A stretch of DNA of 64,000 bases from positions 682,001 through 746,000 of the forward strand of contig CAWIZO010000008.1 of NCBI GenBank assembly GCA_963840665.1. The letters are read 5' to 3'. Shown here piece after piece: positions 42,190-52,071 of this stretch (position 1 is its first letter; each line of letters begins with the position of its first letter). The stretch is from DATFTE01 sp963840665 (GTDB lineage Bacteria; Acidobacteriota; Terriglobia; Terriglobales; Acidobacteriaceae). The notes beneath the pieces are model-generated. The model saw nothing but the letters and a program-made list of their open reading frames with translations. It was not told the origin of the DNA and ran no database searches. Position numbers and translations under genes: made by a program.

Positions 42190-44514
42190 TCACGGTTCAG
42201 TAATCGTCATTTTCTGGTTACTGGCGACATTGGTCAGCGTTTGAATCATGCCGCTCGGCCAATAGATCGTCAGCGTGTCGGCCTGGGTGGAAGTTCCCAA
42301 TCCGAACTGCTGGGTCAACGTGCTGTTCCCTTGATAGGTACCGCCATCTACGACGGTCTTGATCAGGTTGACGCCGCCGACGCTCGCCACCAAGCGGGCT
42401 CCGATACCGTCATGATTACTGACGGTGCCGACGAGCTTCACTTGCAACCAGTGACTGGTGTTGGGCGTGTTGACGAAGAGATGGTCGAGACCATTCGATG
42501 GCGCCTGGAAAACATCCATGAACCCATCGTTGTTGAAATCAGTGAAGACGGCGGTCGGAGACGTGCCGGCTTTCTGCGATCCGTTGGTACCGGCAACATC
42601 TCCCAGGTCGAGGAATACACCTTTCAAGTTCATCAACACGGTGGTGTTCACTTGCAGTTCGGTGCAGCCGTTGGCGCCAGCGCCGGAACCTGCCATGAAG
42701 ATGTCGTCCCAACCATCGTTATTGAGGTCCATGAAGCCGCCGCCCCAAGTCACGGAGCTGGCCTGACCTCCCGGAGGGCTGACACAGGGAACGGTAGAGC
42801 GCTTGGCGTGAGCTCCGCCTTGCTGGTCGCCCTGATTCTGAATGAAGACACCGCTCGACGAGCCTGCGAGAAGGATGTTGTTCAGCGGGTTCGGCAGGTT
42901 GTTGAAGTTGGTGAGATAGATATCGAACTGACCGTCGCGGTTGTAATCGCCGACGCTCATGCCCATGGCGGCCATGCCGATGCCAAATCCGCTCGTAGCG
43001 GAAACATCGTTGAAGATCCATCCGCCGCTGCCGTTAGAGCCGCCGTTTTGCCACAGGACGTTCGCGCCGAAGTTAGAGCCCTGGTCGTTGCCCACCATAA
43101 TGTCGACGAGGCCGTCCTGGTTGTAGTCGACGAAGAGAGCTGTCAAGCCGCGGCCGCTGATCTTGGTGGTGCCGAGAAAACTGGTGACATCGGTGAAGGT
43201 GAGATTCTGGTTGTTGTGATAGAGGTGGACCCCGCTGTTTTTGCCCGAGCAGTCGGCATGGTCGACGATCACCACATCGAGGTAGCCATCGTTATCGTAG
43301 TCGCCCCAGCTGGCGCTGAAGTTATTGACAGGGGATCCAGCAAGGCCCGAAGTGGCGCTGATGTCGGTGAACGTTCCGTTTCCATTGTTGTGCAGAACGA
43401 CGTTGGTCGCTTGCGGGCCGCCGAGAATCAAGAGATCCGGATGGCCGTCATTATCGATATCCGCAAAGGTTGCGCCGCTAAGGGAAGCCGCCGCCGTGAG
43501 GGGAATTCCAGCGGTGGAAGCCATGTCGGTGTAGGTGCCGTTATGGTTGTTGTGCCATAGGTGGCTGTCGCCCGCTTCTCCGGGAACGAAGATGTCTTCG
43601 AAACCATCGCCGTCGTAGTCGGCAATGGCTGCGCCGGAATTACCCGAATTGAAGTCGGGGAAGCTTCCGCAACCGGGAGGCAATGTAGGAATAGCGCGTG
43701 GAGAGTTAATTCCGGCGGTAGTTGATTTGTCTTTGAATATAGTGGCGAAACCTGCCGGCAACCCGTTGCGCATGAAAGTGCTGATGTCGGTCGCCAATAT
43801 GTTTCCGCTGCTGTCCATCACATTCACGGTGACCGAATAGGTGCCGGTCGCTGCGGAGAACTGGGTGGTGGTTGCGGTCAACGGCGTAATGCTATTCGCG
43901 CCGGCGTTGAAGTTGATACCCGGCTCCGGGCTTGATGATCTCGGTGGTGGCGTTGGTCAAGGTCAATATCACTTGCGTCTGCAGAGTCATCGCTGAGGCG
44001 CTGAGATTGGCCACGACAGTCGAGAAGTCATAGGTGTAGCCGATCGGCGCAGTGCGCTGGGCCCGCGTCCGCCTATGCTGGCGTAGATGCCGTTGGCGGG
44101 GACGGCTACGACGGTAAGCGGAAGCGTCTTCGACATCAACATGTGCCCAGAGCTGTCGAAAGTGGCCGCCTGCAGGTTGAAAGCTCCGGTCGCGCTAGTG
44201 AAATTGCTGGTGGTGAAAGTTCCAGGAGTTCCGAGCACCTGGCCAGGAGCAAGAGTCGGAGTGCTGCTCAGAAGAATGTAGCTGGTATTGCTGGGATCGA
44301 GCAATGTGACTTTATCAGTCAGAGTGACCGATGTAGTGCCGGTGTTGGTCAACGTGATTTGAAATTGCATTGGGGCGCCCAGCGCAGCATGCGGCGCCGT
44401 CAACATGTAGAACGTCAGGGTCACCTGCGCAGACGCTGACTGCGCAACGAACAAGGGGAAAAACAGCATAGCTATGAGCAATAGAGCAGTAAGGACACCT
44501 TTGTTGGCCTTCAT
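42190..44514 (-). pseudogene. CRTAC1-type FG-GAP/VCBS repeat protein, about two frameshifts
   Basis: A large exported protein of about 770 aa. ATG 44514 starts a signal peptide (GVLTALLLIAMLFFPLFVAQ), then an Ig-like beta domain (PMQFQITLTNTGTTSVTLTD). The frame shifts near 44060 and again near 43930. From 43881 on, at least seven calcium-binding FG-GAP/VCBS repeats follow (IADYDGDGFEDIFVPGE, FADIDNDGHPDLLILGG, WGDYDNDGYLDVVIVDH and others). The C terminus is an ASPIC/UnbV domain (HWLQVKLVG ... GARLVASVGG ... YWPSGMIQTL). The repeats suggest a surface-exposed beta-propeller. It is upstream of the di-heme cytochrome on the same strand. Confidence 0.82.
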
Positions 44515-44753
44515 GGGTAAACTCCTAATGGTTGCGCACACGGCATCGTCTAAGGGGAGGGACGGCACAGCAGATCACCGACAACGGCTCTGGGCTAAGA
44601 AGTTTCTACTGTCGTGATGCCTGTGTCAAGATGAAAGAAATTGCACCCCGCGAAAACACTGATGGAGAGCCTCATTTCACAAAGACGAAGTGGGACTGAA
44701 GAAAACTAACACGGGCGAGGCTGAGCCCGGGATTTGTCAGTTGCGAAAGATGG

Positions 44754-45830
44754 CTAGTGACAGTTCGCGATCAGATCGCTAGCTACAGCCTGGGCTCCAT
44801 CAAGAACGTCTGCAATTTTATGCGGACCGTCGGCTATACATTCGAAACTGTGATTCGAAGTGATCGCATTCTCCCAAAGTACAGCCAACGCAGCGCCCGA
44901 ACCCACGTCCTGCGCACCAAAAATAAAGTGCACAGGGATTTTGTAGTTCAATTGTGACTTACCGTCAGAAGAGACGATGCTGTCGGCCGCCCATTGCGCG
45001 GTGTCGGGAGTCGCGGCGCCGTTGGAACAATCGGTATTTCCGTATGCAGGATCGAGAAACAGATTGGCATCGGTGCCATAGCACGTAGCCTGCACCCCCG
45101 CACAGTTTGTGGTCTGCATGGTTTGCTGGCTGCAGCGGCATCCGTCGTTGATATTGCTGAACGGAGGTCCGCTCGTGGGCAGCACGTAGTTGAAGAGCGA
45201 ATCTTCTCCAAAGCGTGATAGCGCATAGGCAATAACGCCGGCACCGCCACTATTGCCGGTGGCGCAGAAAGCAGTGCCTGAACTGCGCACGTTCGTGGAA
45301 ACCCATTGCGCCAGGGTCGCCCAGCGACAGGAAAGAAGTAGTGGCCCTCCGGGGCCGTCGAGCCAACCAGTGCTGCCCAAGTTGGTGTCGTTGAAATCGG
45401 TCTGCACGGCGGTGTAGTTGGCTTGAACGATGTTGTTGATGGCTACGTTGCCATAAACGAACTGGTCTTCGTAAAGCTGGTTCCCGCCTCCGCCAGTGGT
45501 GTAAATGACAGTGCCGACAGAAGCACCGGACGGCTGCGTGACTTTGATGTCAGCGGCGTAGGTTGCAACGCTGGGGCAAGAAATCGTAACGGTATAGCAG
45601 GCTGAACCGGCGACGGGAGGAATGGTCGTCGAAGGCGGGCAGGAGACCGGCACGGCCGCTGCGGTTCCCAATTGATTGGGCGCGCCCGAAGGTGGCGTCG
45701 GAGTATTGCTTGAGGTCGAGCCACCTCCGCAGGCGACGAGCAACACGGCGGTGGTCAGCAGGACTGCGAGAGCCAGAAGAAATCCGGCCCGCACCAGGCG
45801 CCGGCGCATCACGGACCGTGCAGTACCCAT
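44754..45830 (-). CDS. Lipoprotein with alpha/beta-hydrolase-like fold
   Basis: A 358-aa predicted lipoprotein. The signal ends in a lipobox (LLTTAVLLVACGGG, Cys near residue 33), followed by a Ser/Thr/Pro linker. The sequence then shows a hydrolase-like core: VGTVIYTTGGGGNQLY (oxyanion region), a nucleophile elbow GNSGGAG near residue 205, and a C-terminal IPVHFIFGAQDVGSG with the Asp position and HSFECIADGPHKI with a His. Several Cys pairs in the middle suggest disulfides. ATG 45830 is favoured; the frame stays open to 46106. Substrate unknown. Confidence 0.65.
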   Translation of the reverse strand: MGTARSVMRRRLVRAGFLLALAVLLTTAVLLVACGGGSTSSNTPTPPSGAPNQLGTAAAVPVSCPPSTTIPPVAGSACYTVTISCPSVATYAADIKVTQPSGASVGTVIYTTGGGGNQLYEDQFVYGNVAINNIVQANYTAVQTDFNDTNLGSTGWLDGPGGPLLLSCRWATLAQWVSTNVRSSGTAFCATGNSGGAGVIAYALSRFGEDSLFNYVLPTSGPPFSNINDGCRCSQQTMQTTNCAGVQATCYGTDANLFLDPAYGNTDCSNGAATPDTAQWAADSIVSSDGKSQLNYKIPVHFIFGAQDVGSGAALAVLWENAITSNHSFECIADGPHKIADVLDGAQAVASDLIANCH

Positions 45831-46424
45831 AGGGGAGGTCACCTCAAGCGAAAGATATCCATCTGATTTAAACCCGAATCTGTGAAGTATGTTTTGGCTA
45901 CGAACCAAACAACTAACGTCGAGCCAGGGAATGTTCGCATTCCCCTCGTGATTCTTGCATACACTTTGGTGCTTGCGATGGATCGGCAGTTGCCAACAGC
46001 GAGGGTGTCCCCGTTCGCGCGCACTGTAGGCCCTTAGTTCTGATGGGTCTAAGCTGTCTAGAGAAGTCTTACTCCGGGTCATCAGACCGCTCGCGTTCCG
46101 CGGCAATTCGGTGCATTATCCCTACTGCTTGGTGGGAAGGGGTTCTCCTGTGGTGGAAGGAACCAAGCCCCTTTTACTGTTTGTGCAAAAAATTGCGCTG
46201 ACCCCTGACTCAGGATTCACAGAGGCTCCCGGAGAGGTCGCAAGCGCCTTTTTTTACAGTAATTTGCGGTGCCATAGCAGGCATGGTGACAGGAGTGGCA
46301 ATGGCAGCCTGCTTGCTCCAGGAGAAGAGCTGCAGATTGTAAGTCCAGGAGCAGAAGCTGTTTAGATGCGCATTCTCGCCCGCCGGCACTGGCCGTACGG
46401 TGAGAAGTGAACAGTTGGGGCGGA

Positions 46425-46450
46425 CTTCCTGAGGATGGGGTGTCAGGAAG
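46425..46450 (+). promoter_or_regulatory. Stem-loop in the exopolysaccharide operon leader
   Basis: Perfect 8-bp stem CTTCCTGA (46425-46432) and TCAGGAAG (46443-46450) with a 10-nt loop, 98 nt before the first gene of the locus. The 45831-46424 stretch otherwise shows no gene. No canonical ops/JUMPstart element is visible, though a NusG-like gene lies in the operon. Confidence 0.5.
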
Positions 46451-46547
46451 CCGTGGGCTTACAAAGTCTGGGTGAAAGTTTGCGTTGGTACCCAGTCTGG
46501 CTTTTCAGTGTGCCGTTCATAAAGAAACCTTATTAGGAGAATGCCGG

Positions 46548-47459
46548 ATGAGACCGAGCCGTGTATTGTGCATCGGATTTTTGCTGTTGCTGGTGGCGAT
46601 GTATAGCAGCGTGGCCCAGCAGGCACCCGCGGGGAACGGTCCGCAAAACGGATTGCAAGCGCCGGCTACGATGAACGGCGCCATGCCGGCAAATGGCGCG
46701 ATGCCAGCGAATAGCGCCATGCCGGTGAACCAGCAGAATGCCGGGCAGAGCGCGGCCGAAAGCACAATGACTAGCCCGAATCCAGCGCCTGCAACGGACG
46801 GCTCGACTCCCGCAGCGCCAGCGAATCAGATGATGGGCAGCAACGGGCAGACGAACTCGGTGCCACAGCTGCAGACACGCGATCCGCGGTACCGCATCAA
46901 CAAGACCGACACCTTTAACATCAACTTCCTGTTCACTCCCGAGTATGACCAAGTCTTGCAAGTGCAGCCCGATGGCTACGTAATTCCGCGAAACATCCCG
47001 CAGATTAAAGCGGAAGGAATGACGGTCCCGCAGCTCACCGAAGCTCTGCAGCAAGCTTACAGCAAGCTGCTTCATGAACCCGTGATCACGGTGCTTCCGA
47101 CCAATATCGTTCCCGCCTATTTCATCGCCGGCGGCGAAGTACACAATCCTGGTCGCTATGTATTCCAGGGCGATACCACGATTGCGCAGGCTGTGGTTCT
47201 GGCCGGCGGTTTCACTTCCTACGCCAAGCATTCGCAAGTGATCTTGTACCGTCGCATTAACAACGAGTGGGTGGAAGGTCGGCGGGTCGATCTGAAGCAC
47301 ATGTTGAATTCCGGGAACCTGTCGGAAGACATTCACCTGGAGCCGGGCGACATGATCTATGTACCCAAGAACTTTATTTCCAAGACGCAGCCCTGGTTGA
47401 CGCCGTTCTCGGACTTCATCAAGGCTGGCTTCTTTGGCAACTATCCTTTGGCGTTCTGA
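46548..47459 (+). CDS. Polysaccharide export outer-membrane protein (Wza family)
   Basis: A 303-aa exported protein heading the locus. The signal is VLCIGFLLLLVAMYSSVAQQ. A low-complexity stretch (residues 35-75) repeats GAMPAN/SAMPVN. The Poly_export domain starts near 115 (YRINKTDTFNINFLFTPEYD, VQPDGYVIPRNIPQIKAEGM) and SLBB-type beta-grasp repeats follow (PAYFIAGGEVHNPGRYVFQG, DTTIAQAVVLAGGFTSYAKH). It forms the outer-membrane channel for the polymer. ATG 46548 has AGGAG upstream. Confidence 0.88.
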   Translation: MRPSRVLCIGFLLLLVAMYSSVAQQAPAGNGPQNGLQAPATMNGAMPANGAMPANSAMPVNQQNAGQSAAESTMTSPNPAPATDGSTPAAPANQMMGSNGQTNSVPQLQTRDPRYRINKTDTFNINFLFTPEYDQVLQVQPDGYVIPRNIPQIKAEGMTVPQLTEALQQAYSKLLHEPVITVLPTNIVPAYFIAGGEVHNPGRYVFQGDTTIAQAVVLAGGFTSYAKHSQVILYRRINNEWVEGRRVDLKHMLNSGNLSEDIHLEPGDMIYVPKNFISKTQPWLTPFSDFIKAGFFGNYPLAF

Positions 47460-47497
47460 AACCGTTCTGAAAACGGAAGGCAGAGAGGAATTCATTC

Positions 47498-49084
47498 ATG
47501 GAAGAGCTACACCAAAACGGCAACGGCCATAACGGCAACGGAAATGGAAACGGAAACACGGTCAAAGGCGTGAAACCCGGTTCGTCCGTGGTGAAAGAGT
47601 TTGTGGCTCTGCTTTTCCGTCGTCGCGAACTGACCAAGAAGGTTTTCCTCTGGAGCACGCTGGGCATTTTGATCGCGGTGTTCTTCTTCGGAGTCATCTA
47701 TGAGTCCGACATGGAGTTCCTGCTGCGCACCGATATCGTGGATCAGGCGATCACTCCTGATAACAATCCGCGCGCTTCCGCCGGTCCGAGTGGTGTCTCG
47801 ACCAATGAGATCAACAGCGAAGTGGAACTGTTGATGAGCCAGGACGTGCTGCGCGAGGTGGTGAATCGTTGCCCAATGTTGGTTCAGGGCACTTCCCTGC
47901 CGTCGCGAGTGGCGCAGAAGATCACCGATCTGATTCCGGGCTACCAGGAAACCAAGTTCCCCGACGCGGTGAAAAAGCTGGCGGCAAAACTGGAAGTGAC
48001 GGCGGTGAAAGACGCCAACAACATTCAGGTTTCTTACAGCTCGACAGATCCGGTGAAATCCGGTTGCGTGATCGCGAGCCTCGCCGACATTTATATGGCG
48101 AAGCGCGACATGGTGAACCGTCCCCCGAAGATGTTCGATTTCTTCGCACAACAAACCGAGGATTACCGGCTGAAGCTGATCGGCGCCGAGAAGAAGCTGC
48201 TGGAATTTGAAAACACGCAGGATGCGGTTGCCGCCGGCACGCAAGCCGGACTCGCGGTGACGCAAGGCAGCCAGTTCCTGGCGCAGTTGCGGAACACGCA
48301 GACTCAGATCGAACAGACGCGCGAGCAGATCGCCGCTTTGGAGCAACAGCAAAACGCCCTACCCAAGCGAGTTGAAACCGAAACCAAGAACGCCGACAAC
48401 ACCAACTTACTGTCGAACTTGAAGACGCAATTGAATGTCCTGCAGAACACTTACACCGACTACACGTTCCGCTACGACCAGAGCTACCGCCTGGTGCAAG
48501 ACGTGGAGAAGCAGATCAAGCAGACACAGGACATGATCGCGGCGCAGAACCATGAACAGGTGGGAGAGAGCACGATGGACGTGAACCCCTCCTATCAATG
48601 GGTACTGCAACAGTTGGTCCAGGCTCGCGAGCAGTTGCCATCGATGAAGGCGGAAGCGGGCGCGATCGCGCACAATGTGAAGCTCTATCACGATGAAGCA
48701 GCGAGCTACAACGCCAAGGGCGTGACGCAAGACGATCTGACTCGCGAAGTAAAGGCGGCGGAGGGCAACTACCTTCTCTACCTGCAGAAGCGCGAGCAGG
48801 CTCGGATTCAGGACATGATGGATGCACGACGAGTATCGAACGTAGTGCTCGACGAGAGTCCAACGTGGCCCGCGTTACCGACCTTTTCTCCGCTGGTGCT
48901 GATCCTATTGAGTTTCATGGTGGCGGCATTCCTGAGCGTGGGCGTAGCGTTGACGGCCGATTATCTTGATCCGTCGTTCCGCACTCCCGATGAAGTCAAG
49001 GATTATCTCGACATTCCAGTGTTCGCTTCGATTCCAGCCAACGGTCACGAAGTGACCGCCGGCACGCCGAAGAACGGACACTGA
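47498..49084 (+). CDS. Chain-length determinant / polysaccharide co-polymerase (Wzz/GumC type)
   Basis: A 528-aa inner-membrane protein with two membrane helices (about 50-68 FLWSTLGILIAVFFFGVIY, and about 465-487 LVLILLSFMVAAFLSVGVA) flanking a long periplasmic coiled coil. The N-terminal tail is Asn/Gly-rich (NGNGHNGNGNGNGN). It lacks the C-terminal BY-kinase domain of Wzc; the next gene provides a separate kinase-like protein. It controls polymer length and couples to the Wza-type exporter. Confidence 0.88.
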   Translation: MEELHQNGNGHNGNGNGNGNTVKGVKPGSSVVKEFVALLFRRRELTKKVFLWSTLGILIAVFFFGVIYESDMEFLLRTDIVDQAITPDNNPRASAGPSGVSTNEINSEVELLMSQDVLREVVNRCPMLVQGTSLPSRVAQKITDLIPGYQETKFPDAVKKLAAKLEVTAVKDANNIQVSYSSTDPVKSGCVIASLADIYMAKRDMVNRPPKMFDFFAQQTEDYRLKLIGAEKKLLEFENTQDAVAAGTQAGLAVTQGSQFLAQLRNTQTQIEQTREQIAALEQQQNALPKRVETETKNADNTNLLSNLKTQLNVLQNTYTDYTFRYDQSYRLVQDVEKQIKQTQDMIAAQNHEQVGESTMDVNPSYQWVLQQLVQAREQLPSMKAEAGAIAHNVKLYHDEAASYNAKGVTQDDLTREVKAAEGNYLLYLQKREQARIQDMMDARRVSNVVLDESPTWPALPTFSPLVLILLSFMVAAFLSVGVALTADYLDPSFRTPDEVKDYLDIPVFASIPANGHEVTAGTPKNGH

Positions 49085-49118
49085 TCAGTTTCACGACGAG
49101 CACCAGGGGGAGGACACG

Positions 49119-49829
49119 TTGAGTAAGGCTTTCGAGTTACTGCAGAATGTCGAAATGGAGCGCGGGACCGCTGTGGGTCCCGTGCCCGTAAACCGGGTTC
49201 GTCCCAGCGTAGTCGGTCAAGAAGAAGTCACGCGACTGATTCAGCGTCTGTTCCGCGTTCCGGATGCTCCGCGATCGGTACTGTTTGCGGGCATCGATCC
49301 AGGCGATGGCTGTACTTCGGTCTGCGCCGCCACCGCGGAGAATCTGGCAGCGACCGCGCCCGGTTCGGTTTGCGTCGTGGATGCAAACCATCGCAATCCT
49401 TCCATTCACCAGTATTTCGACGTCAGCAACAGCATTGGACTGGCGGAAGCGATTACCCAGTCCGGCGCAGTTCATAACTTTGCTCAGCATATCTCCGGCA
49501 CCAATCTGTGGGTTCTACCCAGCGGATCGGGAATCGCGAGTGCACAGGCGTTGATCGGATCGGATGGAATGCGGGCGCGGATGGCTGAACTGAACCAGGC
49601 ATTCGATCATGTGCTGGTCGATTCGCCGGCACTAAACCGCTCCTCCGACGCCCTGGTGTTGGGTCGCATGGTAGACGGATTGCTTTTGGTTTTGCAGTCA
49701 AATGCCACCAAGCGGGAAACGGCGCGTAACGTTATCGCCAGCATTCGGAACGCGAATGTGAATTTGCTGGGTGCAGTGCTGAACAAGCGCACTTTCCCCA
49801 TTCCACAGAATTTGTACGACCGTTTGTAA
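49119..49829 (+). CDS. CpsD/BY-kinase-like ATPase with degenerate Walker A
   Basis: A 236-aa protein of the CpsD/CapB/Wzc-kinase family. Walker A' (VCVVDANHRNP) and Walker B (HVLVDSPAL) are present, but Walker A reads PGDGCTS with Cys65 where the catalytic Lys of PGEGK(S/T) belongs. It also lacks a C-terminal Tyr cluster, with one Tyr at the end (NLYDRL). It may be a non-catalytic partner of the co-polymerase. The start is TTG 49119 after GGGGGAGG. Confidence 0.82.
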   Translation: MSKAFELLQNVEMERGTAVGPVPVNRVRPSVVGQEEVTRLIQRLFRVPDAPRSVLFAGIDPGDGCTSVCAATAENLAATAPGSVCVVDANHRNPSIHQYFDVSNSIGLAEAITQSGAVHNFAQHISGTNLWVLPSGSGIASAQALIGSDGMRARMAELNQAFDHVLVDSPALNRSSDALVLGRMVDGLLLVLQSNATKRETARNVIASIRNANVNLLGAVLNKRTFPIPQNLYDRL

Positions 49830-49924
49830 AAGCTTGGATTTCGGACCCCCCAACAGGACCAGCCTGTAAAGCTGGCAGTCAAGGAACTAACGCAGGACCT
49901 AAATGGGACTGAGAGGGCGGAGCT

Positions 49925-50470
49925 GTGCAGACTGAGTGCATCACGGATCGTCAACCAGTGCCGGTGAGTATAGAAGGGCCCCGTTGGTACGCCGTGCAGA
50001 CGCGATCCCGTCACGAAAAGAAGGCGGCCGCTGAACTTCGCGACAAAGGGATCTACTGCTTCCTGCCTCTCGCCACACAGGTTCATCACTGGAGCGATCG
50101 CGATAAGGAAGTTGAAGTTCCCCTGTTTCCCGGCTATCTGTTCGTGAATACGCTCACCGTTCCTGAAATACGAGTTTCGATTCTGCGCACGTCCGGCATT
50201 TCGAGTTTTGTTGGGAACCAGGGAAAAGGCACGCCGATCCCCGATAATCAGATTGAAGCCGTGCAGGCGTTGGTGAACCAGAGAGTGCCGATAACGGCGC
50301 ACCCTTTCTTGAGCGTGAATCAAAAAGTTCGGATCCGCGGCGGATCGCTGGATGGCGTCGAAGGAGTTCTGGTAGGCGTGAACCCCGATCTGAGCCTGGT
50401 GGTTTCCGTCGATTTGATTCAGCGCGCGGTTGCAATCAGGGTTTCCGGATACGAAGTGGAAGCCGCATAA
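49925..50470 (+). CDS. NusG/RfaH-like (UpxY-type) antiterminator
   Basis: A 181-aa NusG paralogue dedicated to the locus. The NGN domain is PRWYAVQTRSRHEKKAAAEL to RTSGISSFVGNQG; the C-terminal KOW motif is PFLSVNQKVRIRGGSLDGVE. Such proteins load on RNA polymerase early in long capsule or exopolysaccharide operons and suppress termination. The start GTG 49925 has GAGAGGGCGGAG close upstream. The preceding 95-nt spacer contains a CGGACCCCCC motif and a small CCAGC/GCTGG hairpin. Confidence 0.88.
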   Translation: MQTECITDRQPVPVSIEGPRWYAVQTRSRHEKKAAAELRDKGIYCFLPLATQVHHWSDRDKEVEVPLFPGYLFVNTLTVPEIRVSILRTSGISSFVGNQGKGTPIPDNQIEAVQALVNQRVPITAHPFLSVNQKVRIRGGSLDGVEGVLVGVNPDLSLVVSVDLIQRAVAIRVSGYEVEAA

Positions 50471-50540
50471 CACCAACCGTTAAGTTTTGCTTTACCAATC
50501 TGCATTACCAAACCAAGTCCCAGAGTTCTAAAGGTCCCAG

Positions 50541-52043
50541 GTGAAAATGGCGAGCAAGCAAAAAGCGATCAAGATTGCAGTCTTGGGAATGGGCCACGTG
50601 GGGTTGCCAACTGCGTTGGGCCTAGCCGAATTGGGTTGGCAGGTGATCGGCGCCGATGACGACGCCAGCAAAATTAAAGTGTTGCAGGATGGCAAAGTCA
50701 CTTTCTACGAACCAGAGATGCAGCCTCTGCTTACGAAGCATCTAGGCAAGGGATTTCAGGTTACGAGCGATGTGGGCAAAGCGGTGGCGGACGCGACTGT
50801 GCTTTTCGTTTGCGTGGGAACTCCGCAAGGCGAGAGCGGAAAGGCCGACCTCAGCCAGGTGGAATCGATCGCCCGTACCGTAGCCGCGAATCTGAACGGA
50901 TACAAGTTGATCGTCGAGAAGAGCACGGTTCCGGCGATCACAGCGCAGTGGATCAAGCGCACGGTGGTTCGTCATGCACGCGTGGGCTCGAACGGCCATC
51001 TCAATGGAAGCGGCAAGAACAAACCAGCGACGCTGAATGCGCTGCCTGAGTTTGACGTTGCGTCCAACCCGGAATTCCTGCAGGAAGGCCGCGCGATCGA
51101 GAACTTCTTTCATCCCGATCGCATCGTGATCGGCGTCGATTCGGAACGCGCTCGCAAACTTCTGGAGACCATTTACGGTCCGCTGCAATGTCCCATCGTG
51201 GTGACCAATCCCACGACCGCGGAACTGATCAAACACGCCGCCAACGCGTTCCTTTCGACAAAGATCTCGTTTATCAATATGGTGTCGGATATTTGCGAGG
51301 CCGTGGGAGCGGACGTGGACAGTGTGGCGCGAGGCATTGGACTCGATCCCCGCATCGGAACGCAGTTCCTTTCAGCAGGCATCGGATTCGGCGGTTATTG
51401 CTTCCCAAAAGATTTGCGAGCGTTCCTCCACCTGGGAGAGGAACACGGTGCCGATACTTCCCTGCTCCGCGAAGTCGAGCGCATCAATCACCATCGCATC
51501 GAAATTTACTTAAACAAAGTGCGCAAGGCGCTATGGATTGTGTCGGGCAAAACCATTGCTGTGCTGGGTCTGGCGTTCAAGCCTAAGACGGACGACATTC
51601 GCGAAGCACCGAGCCTCAAGGTGATTGAAGCGCTGATGCGGGATGGCGCTTCCCTGCGGTTGTACGATCCTGAGGCGATGCCGAACACGCAGCGCGAACT
51701 TCCGGAGCAACCTGGGCGCGTGACTTATTGCAAATCGGCTTATGAAGCGGCCCGCGGCGCGCATGCTGTGCTGGTGCTGACCGAGTGGGACGAATTCCGC
51801 AAGCTTGACTTAAAGAAGATGCGCGAAGCGATGGCCATGCCGATCGTGGTGGACGGCCGCAACATCTACCGGGCAGAAACGGTAGAAAAAGCGGGGCTCG
51901 AATACATCAGCATGGGACGCCGAAGTGGCGAAACTCACGTTCAAGCTATTCCTCCGGCGCAGAGCACGGCGCGCAGCGTACCGCGGCCATTGCCGCAACG
52001 CCTCAACCGAGTTCGTCAAAAAATACAATCTGCTGTTCAGTAG
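50541..52043 (+). CDS. UDP-sugar 6-dehydrogenase (UDP-Glc or UDP-ManNAc type)
   Basis: Oxidises a UDP-hexose twice to the uronic acid, supplying an acidic residue to the polymer. The NAD site is GMGHVGLP (about 14-21), the dimerisation helix and substrate loop follow, and the catalytic Cys is in GGYCFPKDLRAF. The C-terminal domain holds LGLAFKPKTDDIREAPSLKV. Length is 500 aa; the last 40 residues are a basic extension (TARSVPRPLPQRLNRVRQK). A GTG start at 50541 or ATG 50547 is possible. WecC and Ugd cannot be separated by eye. Confidence 0.88.
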   Translation: MKMASKQKAIKIAVLGMGHVGLPTALGLAELGWQVIGADDDASKIKVLQDGKVTFYEPEMQPLLTKHLGKGFQVTSDVGKAVADATVLFVCVGTPQGESGKADLSQVESIARTVAANLNGYKLIVEKSTVPAITAQWIKRTVVRHARVGSNGHLNGSGKNKPATLNALPEFDVASNPEFLQEGRAIENFFHPDRIVIGVDSERARKLLETIYGPLQCPIVVTNPTTAELIKHAANAFLSTKISFINMVSDICEAVGADVDSVARGIGLDPRIGTQFLSAGIGFGGYCFPKDLRAFLHLGEEHGADTSLLREVERINHHRIEIYLNKVRKALWIVSGKTIAVLGLAFKPKTDDIREAPSLKVIEALMRDGASLRLYDPEAMPNTQRELPEQPGRVTYCKSAYEAARGAHAVLVLTEWDEFRKLDLKKMREAMAMPIVVDGRNIYRAETVEKAGLEYISMGRRSGETHVQAIPPAQSTARSVPRPLPQRLNRVRQKIQSAVQ

Positions 52044-52071
52044 GAAGTACTCAGCAACGAGGTAATTTCCT

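Noticed and set aside
42241..43560. A 439-codon open frame antisense to the CRTAC1 gene
   Set aside because: It mirrors FG-GAP repeats on the other strand, has Val/Asp-rich composition of reverse-complement origin and no recognisable domain.
46107..46547. ops/JUMPstart element for the NusG-like antiterminator
   Set aside because: No GGCGGTAG-type sequence was found; only an unrelated 8-bp hairpin.
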